A DNA stretch of 64,000 nucleotides from Anthoceros angustus. Its lineage: Eukaryota > Streptophyta > Anthocerotopsida > Anthocerotales > Anthocerotaceae. The stretch spans positions 930,001 to 994,000 of the forward strand of contig MU008172.1 of the NCBI GenBank assembly GCA_010909165.1, given 5' to 3'. The position numbers were made by a program, and so were the translations under genes. This document shows positions 46,733 through 57,246 of the stretch, one piece after another (the first letter of the stretch is position 1; every line of letters begins with the position of its first letter). Below the pieces are notes generated by a model, which was not told where the DNA came from, did not search any database, and worked only from the letters and a program-made list of their open reading frames with translations.

Positions 46733-49700
46733 TCAGAAGATTTTCTTAGGATCATCAGTCATGTGGCAGACATCCTTCTTCTTGTGGGAAATTTCGGCCT
46801 GAGCTGTCCTCGACTGCTTCTCATCCTCAACCACAAAGCTATGCACTACCCCAGCACTGTCAGCCCAACAACTCTGACCTCGCTGCTTCCATGCCCGCAT
46901 TCGTTTTCTCCTCAGCTGCGTCTTCTGTGCCTGCTCCCACATCTGGGCACCGGTGAATATGTTTGTCAGCAGCACATACGCTGCACCATCATTCATGTCT
47001 AGCTTCAGCGCTTCATTGAAAGCATGATGTCCCACTTCCACGTTGCTCCACTTTTGACAAGCACCCAATAGGGTATGCCAAATTGCAGCATTAGGTTGTA
47101 CAGGCATTGCCCTTACTAAAGCAAGTGCCTCATCAAGTTGTCCTGCACGACCCATGAGATCCACTATGCAGGCATAGTGGTCCTCTGTTGCCATGATGCC
47201 ATAGTATCTGCTCATAGCCTCAAAGTACGCCTTCCCCTTGTTCAACAGACCCGCATGACTGCACATTGTCAACACACTAAGAGATGTGATGCCGTCAGGC
47301 TCTATGCCATACACCCTCATTCTCCTGACTAAGTCGAAGACTGTATCACTTTCTCCATGACAGGCATAGCCTGCAATCAGTGCATTCCAGACAACAACAT
47401 CTCTGTTGGGCAAAGAATCAAAAACCCGCTGTGCATCAACCATACTTCCAGACCTTCCATACATGTTAATCAAACTGCCAGCTACACACACATCAGCTTG
47501 TAGCCCTTGCTCTAAAATCTGTGCATGCAGCTGCCTTCCTGAAGACAAAGATGCCAATTTTCCACACGAATCCAGGAGGCAAACAAATGTCACAGAATTT
47601 GGAACAGCAACACCGTAATCTTGCATAGCACTGTAAAGCCCAAGAGCTGCCTGTCCCATACCTTGCTGGGAGTATCCTGCTATCATGACAGTCCATGTCA
47701 CCACATCCTTTCGACCAAGTTCATCGAACACAGTCTGCGCGTCTTCCAAGCTGCCACACTTTGCATACATGTTCACCAAGCTGTTGGCCACAGACATATC
47801 ACCTTCATGGCCTCCTGCTATGGTTTGTGCATGAAGCTGCTTCCCCATCTCCAGCGCTGGGGTGCCCAGGCTTGCACAAGCCTGCAGAAGACACACAAAT
47901 GTCACAGAATCAGGTATGGTCATGCCTGCGTCTTGCATATCACTGTAGAGACGAAGAGCTTCTTGTCCCATGCCGTGCTGGGCATATCCTGATATCAGGG
48001 CATTCCACGTCACCACATCTCTTTGACAGAGTCCATCAAAGAGTCGCTGAGCATCTTCCAAGCTGCCACACTTTGCATACATGTTCACCAGACTGTTGGC
48101 CACAAACACATCAGTGTCATGTCCTCCTTCTCTGACTTGCACATGAAGATGCTTCCCCATCTCCAAGGCCAGGGGTCCCACCTTGGCACATGCCTGCAGG
48201 AGGCACACAAATGTCACAGAATTGCATACAGCCAAGCCTTCTTCTTGCATGGCACTGTAGAGACGAATGGCTTCCTGGCCCATGCCCTGCTGAGTGTACC
48301 CTGCTATCATGGCAGTCCACGTCACCACATCTTTGTGAACGAGTCTATCAAACACAGTCTGAGCTTCCTCCAAGCTGCCACACTTTGCATACATGTTCAC
48401 CAAACTGCAGCCCACAAACACATCAGTTCGGCATACACATTCTGTGATATGCACATGAAGCTGCCTCCCCTTCTCCAGCGCTGGGTTGCCCATGCTTGCA
48501 CATGCCTGCAGAAGGTGTACAAATGTCCAGGAATCAGGTACAGCAACTCCTTCGTCTTGCATGGCACTGAAGAGATTAAGGGCTTCCTGTCCCATACCGT
48601 GCTGCGCATAACCTACGATCAAAGAATTCCAAGCCACCACATCCTTCTGACCAAGTCCATCAAACACACTCTGAGCATCGTCCAAGCTGCCACACTTTGC
48701 ATACATGTTCACCAGACTGTTAGCTACAAAAACATCAGTTTCATGTCCTTGTTCTCTTACTTGGGCATGCAACAGCTTCCCCTTCTCCAATGCTGTAGTT
48801 CCCACACTTGCACATGCCTGCAGGAGGCAAACAAATGTCATGGAATTCGGTGCAGTAATGCCCTCTTGTTGCATAACAGTGTAGAGATGAAGGGCTTTCT
48901 GCCCCACGCCCTGACGGGAATATCCGCCTATCATAGCATTCCACGTCACAACATCTTTTGTGGCAAGTCCGTCAAACACTCCTTGAGCGTCCTCCAAGCT
49001 ATCACACTTTGCATACATGTTCACCAGACTGTTGGCTACAAACACATCAGCTTGATGTCCATGTTCTTTAATTTGTGCATGAAGATGCTTCCCCTTCTCC
49101 AAGGCCACCACAGTGCTCAGACTGGCACATGACCGCAGGAGGCACACAAATGTGACGGCATTCGGTACAGCCTTGCCCTCTTGTCGCATGGCACTGTAGA
49201 GACGAAAGGCTTCCTGGCCCATGCCCTGCTGGGAATATCCTGCTATCATGGCATTCCACGTCACCACATCTTTTCGATGCAATCCATCAAAGACTCCCTG
49301 GGCGTCATGCAAGCTGCCACACTTTGCATACATGTTCACCAAGCTGTTGGCTATAAACACATCAGCTTGATGTCCTCGTTCTGTAATCTGGGCATGGAGA
49401 TGCTTCCCCTTCTCCAAGGCCGGGATGCCCACACTTGCACACGCCTGCAGAAGGCATACGAATGTAACAGAGTTGGGTTCAGCCACGCCACCCTCTTGCA
49501 TTGCAGTGTAAAGGCGGAGGGCTTTCTGCCCCATGCCCTGGTGGGCATAGCCTGCAATCAGGGCGTTCCAAGTCACCACATCCTTCTCACCAAGTCCGTC
49601 AAAAACTGTCTGCGCATTTTCCAGACTGCCACACTTTGTGTACATGGTGAGCAAGCAGTTAGAAACAAACAAAGCAGGCTGAGAGCCGCTAGCCAATACG

Positions 49701-50605
49701 TCAGCATGCACCTGGTACCCAGTTTTCAAGTCCAATGCCCTGGCACAAGCCTGAAGGGCAGCCACAAACACATGCCCATCTGGCTTTACATTAGAAGTGA
49801 CGCGCATCCGACGATAGATTTGTATGGCCTGCTTATCTTGACCATGCTTAACATGCGCAGACATGATGGCTGACCAGGTGAAGACATCAGGGCTGGCAAC
49901 CGCGTCAAACACCTCCACGGCATCTTGCAACCTGCCATGAGCAGCGTACATTCGCAGAAAGTGGAAGCCCAGGAACGTGTCTGACTGGTACCCCTGTTTC
50001 AGAGTGACAGCACGGAGTCGGCAAGCCAGCGCAAGATCTTTGTGCGCAACACACTTCTTGAGGACGGTATGAAGGAGAGATTTAGGAACCGGGGGGCGGG
50101 TGAGCACCAGAAGTTCCAAAGCCTCGACAGCCTGAGCGAGGCGACCCTCACGACATAGCTTGCTCACAGTTCCAGCCGTGATGCCCCTAGAGTCACGTGC
50201 AGCCCTCCAAGGGGTGCTGTCACGGTGGGTGTCGGAGGCACAAGGACTAGCCATCCCCACATGCAGAATTGCAGAATCCCGGTCATCCACCCAAGCTGAA
50301 GCTGCCTTGTTCTTTGTTCTGTTAAACCAGAGCAGCTCATGCGACTGGGACTGCTTGTAGTGAAAAAAGTCATGGAACCAACCCACATTGCTCAACTTCC
50401 TCCTCCTGTTGTTCCTCTTCTTATGAAGACTTGACCTGTTATCCCACCGAAATGAAAGTGGGGGGCCTCGACAACACTGTGTTGGACATGCTAGGGCTGG
50501 GTATGCCTTTCTTTTTACTGCAAAGGCGTCGCACCTCTCCAATCCATATTGAGGGGCGGGAGTGAGAGTGGGAGCCGGAGCCAGAGGTTCACCAACAATA
50601 CCCAT
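46733..50605 (-). CDS. PLS-class pentatricopeptide repeat protein with E-type end (no DYW)
   Basis: Predicted organellar RNA-binding protein, probably an RNA-editing or processing factor, 1290 residues, intronless. ATG at 50605 or the later 50251 (MASPCASDT). The body is a chain of P-L-S repeats in which one about 103-residue triplet, with cores such as SLVNMYAKCGSLEDAQ, DVVTWNAMIAGYSQQGMGQE and NSVTFVCLLQACAS, recurs about eight times with little change. The end has E-motif features (HYACIVDLMGRAGQLDEAL; PNAAIWHTLLGACQ; AYVLLTNIF; GVVHSFVVED) and stops soon after, without the DYW cytidine deaminase. Editing, if any, would need a partner supplying that activity. The 5' flank 50606-50889 holds short CCCAGAA repeats. 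Confidence 0.92.
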   Translation of the reverse strand: MGIVGEPLAPAPTLTPAPQYGLERCDAFAVKRKAYPALACPTQCCRGPPLSFRWDNRSSLHKKRNNRRRKLSNVGWFHDFFHYKQSQSHELLWFNRTKNKAASAWVDDRDSAILHVGMASPCASDTHRDSTPWRAARDSRGITAGTVSKLCREGRLAQAVEALELLVLTRPPVPKSLLHTVLKKCVAHKDLALACRLRAVTLKQGYQSDTFLGFHFLRMYAAHGRLQDAVEVFDAVASPDVFTWSAIMSAHVKHGQDKQAIQIYRRMRVTSNVKPDGHVFVAALQACARALDLKTGYQVHADVLASGSQPALFVSNCLLTMYTKCGSLENAQTVFDGLGEKDVVTWNALIAGYAHQGMGQKALRLYTAMQEGGVAEPNSVTFVCLLQACASVGIPALEKGKHLHAQITERGHQADVFIANSLVNMYAKCGSLHDAQGVFDGLHRKDVVTWNAMIAGYSQQGMGQEAFRLYSAMRQEGKAVPNAVTFVCLLRSCASLSTVVALEKGKHLHAQIKEHGHQADVFVANSLVNMYAKCDSLEDAQGVFDGLATKDVVTWNAMIGGYSRQGVGQKALHLYTVMQQEGITAPNSMTFVCLLQACASVGTTALEKGKLLHAQVREQGHETDVFVANSLVNMYAKCGSLDDAQSVFDGLGQKDVVAWNSLIVGYAQHGMGQEALNLFSAMQDEGVAVPDSWTFVHLLQACASMGNPALEKGRQLHVHITECVCRTDVFVGCSLVNMYAKCGSLEEAQTVFDRLVHKDVVTWTAMIAGYTQQGMGQEAIRLYSAMQEEGLAVCNSVTFVCLLQACAKVGPLALEMGKHLHVQVREGGHDTDVFVANSLVNMYAKCGSLEDAQRLFDGLCQRDVVTWNALISGYAQHGMGQEALRLYSDMQDAGMTIPDSVTFVCLLQACASLGTPALEMGKQLHAQTIAGGHEGDMSVANSLVNMYAKCGSLEDAQTVFDELGRKDVVTWTVMIAGYSQQGMGQAALGLYSAMQDYGVAVPNSVTFVCLLDSCGKLASLSSGRQLHAQILEQGLQADVCVAGSLINMYGRSGSMVDAQRVFDSLPNRDVVVWNALIAGYACHGESDTVFDLVRRMRVYGIEPDGITSLSVLTMCSHAGLLNKGKAYFEAMSRYYGIMATEDHYACIVDLMGRAGQLDEALALVRAMPVQPNAAIWHTLLGACQKWSNVEVGHHAFNEALKLDMNDGAAYVLLTNIFTGAQMWEQAQKTQLRRKRMRAWKQRGQSCWADSAGVVHSFVVEDEKQSRTAQAEISHKKKDVCHMTDDPKKIF
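46990..49960 (-). repeat. About 310-bp internal tandem periodicity in the PPR gene
   Basis: The DNA for CGKCAYMYAKCGS-type blocks, seen on the plus strand as CCACACTTTGCATACATGTT, recurs near 47755, 48066, 48375, 48690, 49005, 49317 and, diverged, 49629. That is about every 311 bp, one PLS triplet. Confidence 0.9.
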
Positions 50606-50611
50606 TACCAA

Positions 50612-50962
50612 AGCCCAGAACCCAAAACCCAGAACCCAGACCCATACGAGTAGAGCCGTGGTAGACTACCTACCCTTCCTCGTAAACCCGACACCAGGAA
50701 TACCCTACTAGCCTGCTGGGTGACAAACAGAACCAACATCCGAATGTATAGAATGTCAAGGTCGGTTGGTAAACAACGAGAACAAAACAATCCGAAGAGA
50801 TACCTTTTCCTCAAGTGCTTGACCAATCTCCCTTCTTGCTGAAATGTTTGCCTACGCTGGCCAGGTCCTCGAGGACAAAAGTAATGCACAAACTACATAC
50901 GGTATACTAGAAATGATGGTAACAGTGACCTGTGACTATGGTCTCGACTCCCGCGTGCCGAG
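50612..50962. other. PPR 5' flank and RPA-like 3' flank
   Basis: No gene recognised between the start of the PPR gene and the stop of the next minus-strand gene. Confidence 0.5.
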
Positions 50963-51590
50963 CTAGCTGCTCAGCATAGTAGCCATGACTGGCTGAAAAC
51001 GGGACGAAAGGGGAACCACAGTAACAGCTCGCAAGTGCTGCGCATTTCCCTTCCTTGATTTCCTCAGCACCAGCTCCACCATCTCCCCATACAGCAGACG
51101 GCTAGCAGTCTCAACTGCACAAGTTAGAGCCTCTCGCTCAGCTTGCAGCGTGCAACAAGACGTTGGACCAAATGTAAATGCTACTGCCTTGGTATGATGG
51201 GTATGCACCTGCAGACGGGTTCCTTGAAACCAGGCTGTAAAATTCGTCAGCGGAGCAGCCCATCAGGACTCGGGCTGCTCTATCAAATGCCACCACCATC
51301 AAAACCTTGTCCTGAGTTCCCACCGAAAGCTGAGGACACGAAAAAGGCTATTTAGAATTTTTAAGTTCCAGTGGCTAACGGGCTCCTCATGCATCCCTCA
51401 AGCCCACCTACGAGAAGTTTGTAGAGGCGTTTTGTGTTAGCCACCCCGTGGTGAACCAAACCTTGTCGGCAACGCTTACAGTTCTGCGTTTCAGAGGCAG
51501 CTGCAGGCTGTACTCCGTCTGCCACCACCTCTTCACATGTCCGGCACACTTGGTAGCTGCCCACACAATGACACATCCAACAGATGGGTA
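50963..51590 (-). CDS. Small RPA1-like OB-fold/zinc-ribbon protein (partial model)
   Basis: Minus-strand exons at about 51590-51412, 51329-51209 and 51141-50963 join in frame. The first has two CxxC pairs (YQVCRTCEEVVADG; QNCKRCRQGLV) and then TKRLYKLL. The second continues LSVGTQDKVLMVVAFDRAAR and VLMGCSADEFYSLV. The zinc ribbon followed by a beta-strand and an AFD.AA..L.GCSADE block is the arrangement of the C-terminal DNA-binding domain of replication protein A 70 kDa subunit and of MEIOB-like proteins. It would bind single-stranded DNA. The 67-nt intron 51142-51208 is short. The 5' part is unresolved: upstream frames to about 51724 are open but not convincing. It could be a real small gene or the remnant of a larger RPA1-like gene. 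Confidence 0.45.
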
Positions 51591-51729
51591 TCCAACCACA
51601 GCATCTCCACAGACTCTACAAGGATGTGTGTGCACATAACGCCACAACCTATCCGCTGTAAGGCACGACCAGAACTTGGGTTCAGTACCAGAAGCTGGAT
51701 GTATCCAGGGTTTCGATGCTGCAAAAAGG

Positions 51730-51987
51730 AATGTGGAGGTCAGCCATTTCTCCTTACAAACTTGAGGTTGATACCGAGATGATTGTGTCGGTTCCTGCTC
51801 CTACGCTATCGAACACAACCAGAAATATCCAAACAGAAACGTTCGACATGCTACGCTCAATTCACCATATATGTAGCGTCCCACTATAGCGTGTATTTAC
51901 GGACGCCAGTTTAGGGTTCCGCATCGGACCCAGCTTGCTGATGTTTGATTGAGAACACGGAGCGGAGGAGGTTCAAGCTTGGACACC
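51730..51987. promoter_or_regulatory. Probable shared divergent promoter region
   Basis: About 250 bp between the 5' side of the minus-strand RPA-like gene and the ATG of the plus-strand WBP11/ELF5 homologue, including the latter's leader. No distinct element identified. Confidence 0.35.
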
Positions 51988-54749
51988 ATGAAGACCACCA
52001 AGGGCGGAAAGGTCATGAACCCCACGGATGCGTACCGGAAAGAGCTCCGCAAGAAGGAGCTCAAGCGGGTCAGTGGGAGTGGGATTGCCGTTTTTTACCA
52101 TGGACGCGCCGTTCATTGTTCTTGCGGTGCCATTGCCTCCGGGGACCATAGAGTTGCTCCATCTACTATAGACCTTGCCATGCTAGAAGCTCAGTTTTGT
52201 GGAATTTCGGAAAAATCCTTGCAGAACAAAAAGGAGAGGAAGAAAGTCCGGGAGGTTGGCATTCTGAAGAAAGATCCAGAGGCAATCAAGGAGCAGATCA
52301 GGAAACTGGAAATGCTGAGTCCGTGCTCCTATGCTATCCTCCTCACCGTGTGCTTTTGCTTTGCTTATGGACGTATTCTTGTTGGGTGTCACCTTCCCGA
52401 TTGTTTGCATTTCACTTGGTTCCCAGGAGGATCAGTCACCCACGAAATTATTGCTTCCAGCCCGTTGCGTGTTGCTCATTGTAGTCGTCTGTGTGCAGAA
52501 GCTGATGGAGCTCTTGACAAAACTCGACGCCACAAGAAAAGGCAGCTCGAAGATACTCTGAACCTTGTCTTGAAAAAAAGAAAGGTATGTTTTAAATACA
52601 CGACAGTCCCTAGGTATCCTCACAGTATGAGGCACTCTGCATGTATGAGTCTCACCACCATCATGTGTGTGCAGGAGTATGAGGAGAAGATGAGAGAGAT
52701 GGGGGAAGAGCCTGTCATGTTCAGGTAGATAAACCTTTTCGGCGGATGTCTAGGGGAGGTCCTAATCTTTCGAAATGCTCTTCTCGTATGCCATGTTAGC
52801 TCCAATTTCAATCAATCTTTGATGTGTAAGGTGTAATCTTGTGCTGTTTGCAGCCATTTACCAGCTCCTCGGAGAAGGGCCACAGCGGAAGAAGAAGAGA
52901 GGGCAAAGCACCCTAAACCAGAGGTTGGTTGTTGCTGCTTAGGGCTCTGTCATGTTCTCGGTGGTTGGATTGTGCCTTGACCAACCTTTTTACTTTGCAG
53001 GACTCGGTTTATTTTCATCCCACACTAAATCCTACGGGGGCTCCCCCTCCTGGCAAGCCGCCTATGTATAAGTCGTCCATTGGTAAAGTACTGTTCAATC
53101 AAGCTCAACTTGTGATTTTATCCAGTATGTGATTGAGCAGATGCAGTTCTGTCAAGCAGGTTCTCTGCGAAGAATCTATGGCATCCTGGTATTTTCTTTG
53201 CCTAATTGTGCTTTGGTTGTGTTTTTAGGGCCAAGGATACCGCTCTCTGGAACTGCTGTATATCCAGAGCAAGGAGGCGTGCCTTTGCCACCACCTCCAC
53301 CTCCACCGCCTCTTCCTTCAAATGCGGATGGATCTTCTCCTGGCGATTCTGACATGCCGCTGACAGTTCCAGTGCCCCCCCCACCCCCTGCACCCCATGT
53401 TGTAGGACAATCTCTGCCTCCACCCCCACCACCACCCCCTCCTCCTCCTCCTCCTTCCGTCTCCACTGGCCCAACAGGATTGTCAGCTCCTCTTCCACCA
53501 CTGCATGCCAGACCATCCCAGCCTCCACCTCCTGGAACAGCAGAAGGGTCGACCTCTATGAACCTTGGAGGTCTTGACAGCATGCAAGTGGACTTAGATG
53601 AAATGTCGGCTGCTGGACATGGTTTTGTCCGGCATGAATGGGTGAGAATGCAACCTGTAACGGTCACTGTTTGGTTTGTCTTATGTTGGTTGATTCTGCA
53701 CTTTTCAATCTAATCTCACAAAGCATGAAAAGGTTTCACATGTGATCTGAACTTTTTTGCAGGTTGCAAGCAGGGTACCACCACCCCCTCCTCCTAGGAG
53801 AGCAGGGCTGTCCATGCTAGAAGATGATGATGGAGGAGTGCCTGATGAGGCAGGGCACATAAACATTTTGCAGCAGCGAGGGGCACCCCCACCAACCCAA
53901 GCTATGAGACCTCCTCCAGGCCCACCCCCACGAGTACCGACCATGCTGATGAGACCACCGGCAGGTTCTCCTCAAAACGGAATGGCTGAGATTCCACCTC
54001 CTGGGGTGGGCCAATCTGCAGGTGCCGGTCCAGGAACATCTAGGTTGCCACCACCACCACCTCCACCCAGTGGACCAAGGCCGCCTCTTTCCAGTGTCAC
54101 CCCCGGGCCACCACCACCCCATTTAGCTCAAGCTCCGCGAATTCTATCTTCTGGGATAGCCCCTGCTCCAGTTTCACTTCCTGTGCCACCCCCAGCTACA
54201 AGATCTCATCTTGGTCCCCCTCCACCTGGACCACCTCCTGCTCTAAGGCCCCCCTTGGTTCTGCCGCCAGCACAGGGACCTCTGGTTGGTCTTCCACCAC
54301 CTCCACCTCCCAGGATGATGGATGTCACAGGTACAGCTGAGGAGCAAGAGAGACCTGTGATGGTTCCAGCTAAACCGTCGTATATTAAGTCAGCTGCAGC
54401 CACAGTTGTGAAAAGGCCTCTTGCTCAGCACACTCCTGAGCTCACTTCTATGGTAGGTGTTGTCTTTCGGCAAGGCCAATGCTGATGACGCCCTTCTGTG
54501 GAATGGAAGTAGGTTGAAATTTGATTCGGTTGATCTTGCAATTTGGTGTAGGTACCTGCTTCTGTCCGGGTGCGAAGGGAGAACACAACCAAGGCGAAAC
54601 CAAAGTCAGCTTTGATACCTGCACTGGTGCCGAATATCAGGAGACCACCGACAGCGCCGGCAGCTGCGAAGGGGAATGCCATTGATGATTCGTATTCAGC
54701 ATTTTTGGAGGACATGAAAGCACTGGGAGCGTTCGAGGGAGGGGTATGA
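51988..54749 (+). CDS. ELF5: WBP11 / ELF5 homologue, proline-rich nuclear splicing-associated protein
   Basis: Homologue of human WBP11 and Arabidopsis ELF5 (EARLY FLOWERING 5), a nuclear protein tied to pre-mRNA splicing and, in Arabidopsis, flowering time. Nine exons join to 587 residues: 51988-52068, 52225-52318, 52499-52584, 52675-52724, 52854-52923, 53001-53082, 53229-53641, 53763-54452, 54552-54749. The N-terminus [20 protein letters not shown], the basic block [20 protein letters not shown] and [20 protein letters not shown] are diagnostic. Long polyproline stretches (likely WW-domain ligands) fill the centre. The C-terminus has [17 protein letters not shown], as in the family. Each join was checked by phase. 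Confidence 0.93.
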
Positions 54750-55694
54750 CGTCCCACATTGGCTGCTGTAGCGTCACACTGCCAGTTTTTCTTGCTATCG
54801 TGTTGGAGCCTGGAAAATCTTTAGTGGTTTCAGTGGATGCGAATGTCAGTGTGTCGATGTATATCGTTGTACAGATGACTAGCGCCGGGTAAGATAGTTC
54901 AGTTGGCAAGAGTAATATATGTAGGTGGCCCCGAAATTCGGACGCAAGATGGGACGAATTGTCCCTTTTGTGGATCATGTTCTCGGTCCTACTTTTCAGA
55001 ATATCTTCTGGCACAGTTAACCGTGTATGTTTTTACAGACCTGTGTCTGGAAATCATCAATGAGCTATTTGACGAAGGTTATTGTCGTGTAAATGTCGGC
55101 TGATTTCTCCAGCCCGGCATGGTTCTCTTCAAATGCGGGTAAGACTCTCATATACATATCCAATCTACCCGTCTTCACGAGTCCTATACATACATATTTA
55201 TGTATGTAGGTACATATGTAGCGAGAGAAACTCCCCCTAGAAACAAGAGATCAAAGGATGAAGTGTGAAATGGTCGAAAATCTGAGGAGGATGAAGCGTG
55301 AAATGGTCGCAGCTGATGAGAAATGCATAGCACGTGGGCCGTGGCACCCACGAGCTGCCCGTGGTTACTCAACCGAGTATTTGGTAAAACGAAGTACATA
55401 ATGGTGAAACTGTGCAAGTTGCTGGTTCCCGAGAAAGGAGTGCAATCACCTCAAGACAAAGTCGGGCAGTATTTGGTGTTGCAGTTCTTGAACTTGACTG
55501 AGCCTCGTCTGCCCTCACATAGCTTCTATCTTGCCAAACTGGTGGGATCAAGTCGGCGGAGTGCGCTTCTCTGTAGCAGGGTGTGTTCCCTGCCTTGCAT
55601 GGAGTTGGGATTCATGTTGTTTACTCGTGTGGCTTTTGTGTAGCAGCATTGCTTACCCAGCGTCTTCATTGATTTCAGAACATCAACGGGAGCC
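54750..55694. other. Spacer and GDP-fucose synthase 5' leader
   Basis: Holds the WBP11 3' flank, a tRNA-like A-box stretch near 54893 (see rejected items) and the upstream region of the next gene. An intron probably ends at the polypyrimidine/AG just before 55680 in the 5' leader. Confidence 0.4.
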
Positions 55695-56654
55695 ATGCCG
55701 GGCCAGGGCCAGCCACATGTTGTAGACAGGAGTGCAAAGGTGTACGTGGCAGGCCACAGAGGGCTGGTAGGCTCCGCGTTAGTCCGCAAGTTGGAGAAGG
55801 AAGGCTTCACCAACCTGGTAGTCCGCACGCACAAGCAGCTGGACCTCACTCGCCAAGCTGATGTCGAGAAATTCTTCGAGGAGGAGAGGCCCGCGTATGT
55901 CATTCTGGCCGCTGCCAAGGTTGGCGGGATCCATGCAAATAGCACGTATCCTGCCGAATTCATTGCGGACAACCTCCAGATCCAGACCAATGTCATCCAT
56001 TCCGCCTACCGTTTTGGAGTCAAGAAGCTGCTGTTCCTAGGGTCGTCGTGCATCTACCCTAAACTGGCGCCCCAGCCTATCACCGAAGACTCTCTGCTCA
56101 CAAGCCCGCTGGAACCTACCAACGAGTGGTATGCAGTGGCCAAAATTGCGGGCATCAAGATGTGCGAGGCGTACCGCATTCAGTACAAGTTCGACGCCAT
56201 CTCTGGGATGCCAACCAATTTGTATGGGCCGCATGACAACTTCCATCCCGACAACTCTCATGTGCTGCCTGGCTTGATCCGGAGATTCCACGAGGCCAAA
56301 GTGACGGGGGCCAAGCAGGTGACGGTGTGGGGAACAGGCTCTCCGTTGCGGGAGTTTCTGCATGTGGATGACCTCGCCGATGCCGTCTTCTTCCTGCTCA
56401 ACAGCTACAGCGACCTGCAGCACCTCAACATAGGCAGTGGAAAGGAGGTGACCATCAAGGAGCTCGCGGAGCTGGTGAAAGAAGTTGTAGGTTTTCCGGG
56501 CCAGCTCGTGTGGGATTCCACCAAGCCCGACGGGACACCCCGCAAATTGATGGACAGTTCCAAGCTAGCCAGTCTGGGCTGGCACGCCAAAATTCCTCTC
56601 AAGGAGGGCTTGGCAGAAACCTACAACTGGTATTTGTCCAACTACCATGCATAA
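55695..56654 (+). CDS. GER1: GDP-L-fucose synthase (GDP-4-keto-6-deoxymannose epimerase/reductase)
   Basis: Cytosolic SDR enzyme that turns GDP-4-keto-6-deoxy-D-mannose into GDP-L-fucose with NADPH, the last step of fucose donor synthesis for cell-wall polysaccharides and N-glycans. One coding exon, 319 residues, the usual length for plant GER proteins. Visible: the nucleotide-binding GHRGLVG (residues 20-26), AAAKVGGI, the catalytic Ser in GSSCIYPK, the Tyr/Lys pair in [20 protein letters not shown] and [12 protein letters not shown]. All catalytic residues are present. The first ATG after the leader (AGCCATGCCG) is used. The GER1/GER2 assignment is by family only. Confidence 0.96.
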   Translation: MPGQGQPHVVDRSAKVYVAGHRGLVGSALVRKLEKEGFTNLVVRTHKQLDLTRQADVEKFFEEERPAYVILAAAKVGGIHANSTYPAEFIADNLQIQTNVIHSAYRFGVKKLLFLGSSCIYPKLAPQPITEDSLLTSPLEPTNEWYAVAKIAGIKMCEAYRIQYKFDAISGMPTNLYGPHDNFHPDNSHVLPGLIRRFHEAKVTGAKQVTVWGTGSPLREFLHVDDLADAVFFLLNSYSDLQHLNIGSGKEVTIKELAELVKEVVGFPGQLVWDSTKPDGTPRKLMDSSKLASLGWHAKIPLKEGLAETYNWYLSNYHA

Positions 56655-57246
56655 CAAAATGCTTATGGCAAGCTTGTAGGTAGGTAGGTATGTAAGTAGT
56701 GCGTATGTATTTAAGAAAATCAGTTCACGGCAGTTGTCACCCTAAACGAATTCACATATCTATTGAATTTTGTGCAAGTTCCTCCTCTCCTCTGCAAAGT
56801 ACATTGGTTATGTGACGTTACGCTAAAAATGGCTATCGTGCCCGTCCTCTAAATGGGACACAAACATCTTCTATACAATCTGTATTTCACTTTCAATCAA
56901 CTACCACATAAAAGTTCGCATGAATGGGGAGGCTGAGATGCCGATAAAGTGGCCGTGAATCCAACTTGTCTCACAAGGGTCCTAGCCTTTGGTGACGTGA
57001 ACTTCTCCTCCAGCCTCACAATAAGACCCGGGAAGTTACAAGCATGCCAGCCGCATAGAAATGTTGAATCGCATAACACGTATCGTGAATAATTGTCGAC
57101 TCACGAGTCTTCAGAGATGATGCCAACCTGGTCCAAATTTTGGACCGTGCTCTCCAAACACTCAACCTGTGCCAATCCAGGAGTGTTCCATGACAAGGAC
57201 AGCCAGCAAGGCCCACGGTGGTGGCGAGTGCCCCCTAAAGAAGCTG
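56655..57246. other. Convergent 3' spacer
   Basis: Between the fucose synthase (plus) and the BPI/LBP gene (minus). Contains TAGG(TAGG)n-like repeats near 56678; no gene seen. Confidence 0.5.

Noticed and set aside
48023-49132. Long plus-strand open frame of 369 codons
   Set aside because: Antisense shadow of the repetitive PPR gene; the repeating codons keep the opposite frame open.
46990-49960. Regular repeats with about 310-bp spacing resembling an array
   Set aside because: They are coding PPR triplets, not short repeats with unique spacers; not a CRISPR array.
52069-52224. Intron 1 of the WBP11 homologue reads through in frame
   Set aside because: Good GT/AG borders and exact agreement of the spliced product with the ELF5/WBP11 N-terminus favour splicing.
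53176-53667. Glycine-rich minus-strand frame
   Set aside because: Complement of the polyproline coding stretch of the WBP11/ELF5 gene.
54889-54960. tRNA-like stretch with an A-box (TAGTTCAGTTGGCAAGAG)
   Set aside because: No matching B-box, acceptor stem or anticodon arm can be drawn; at most a decayed tRNA-derived SINE head.
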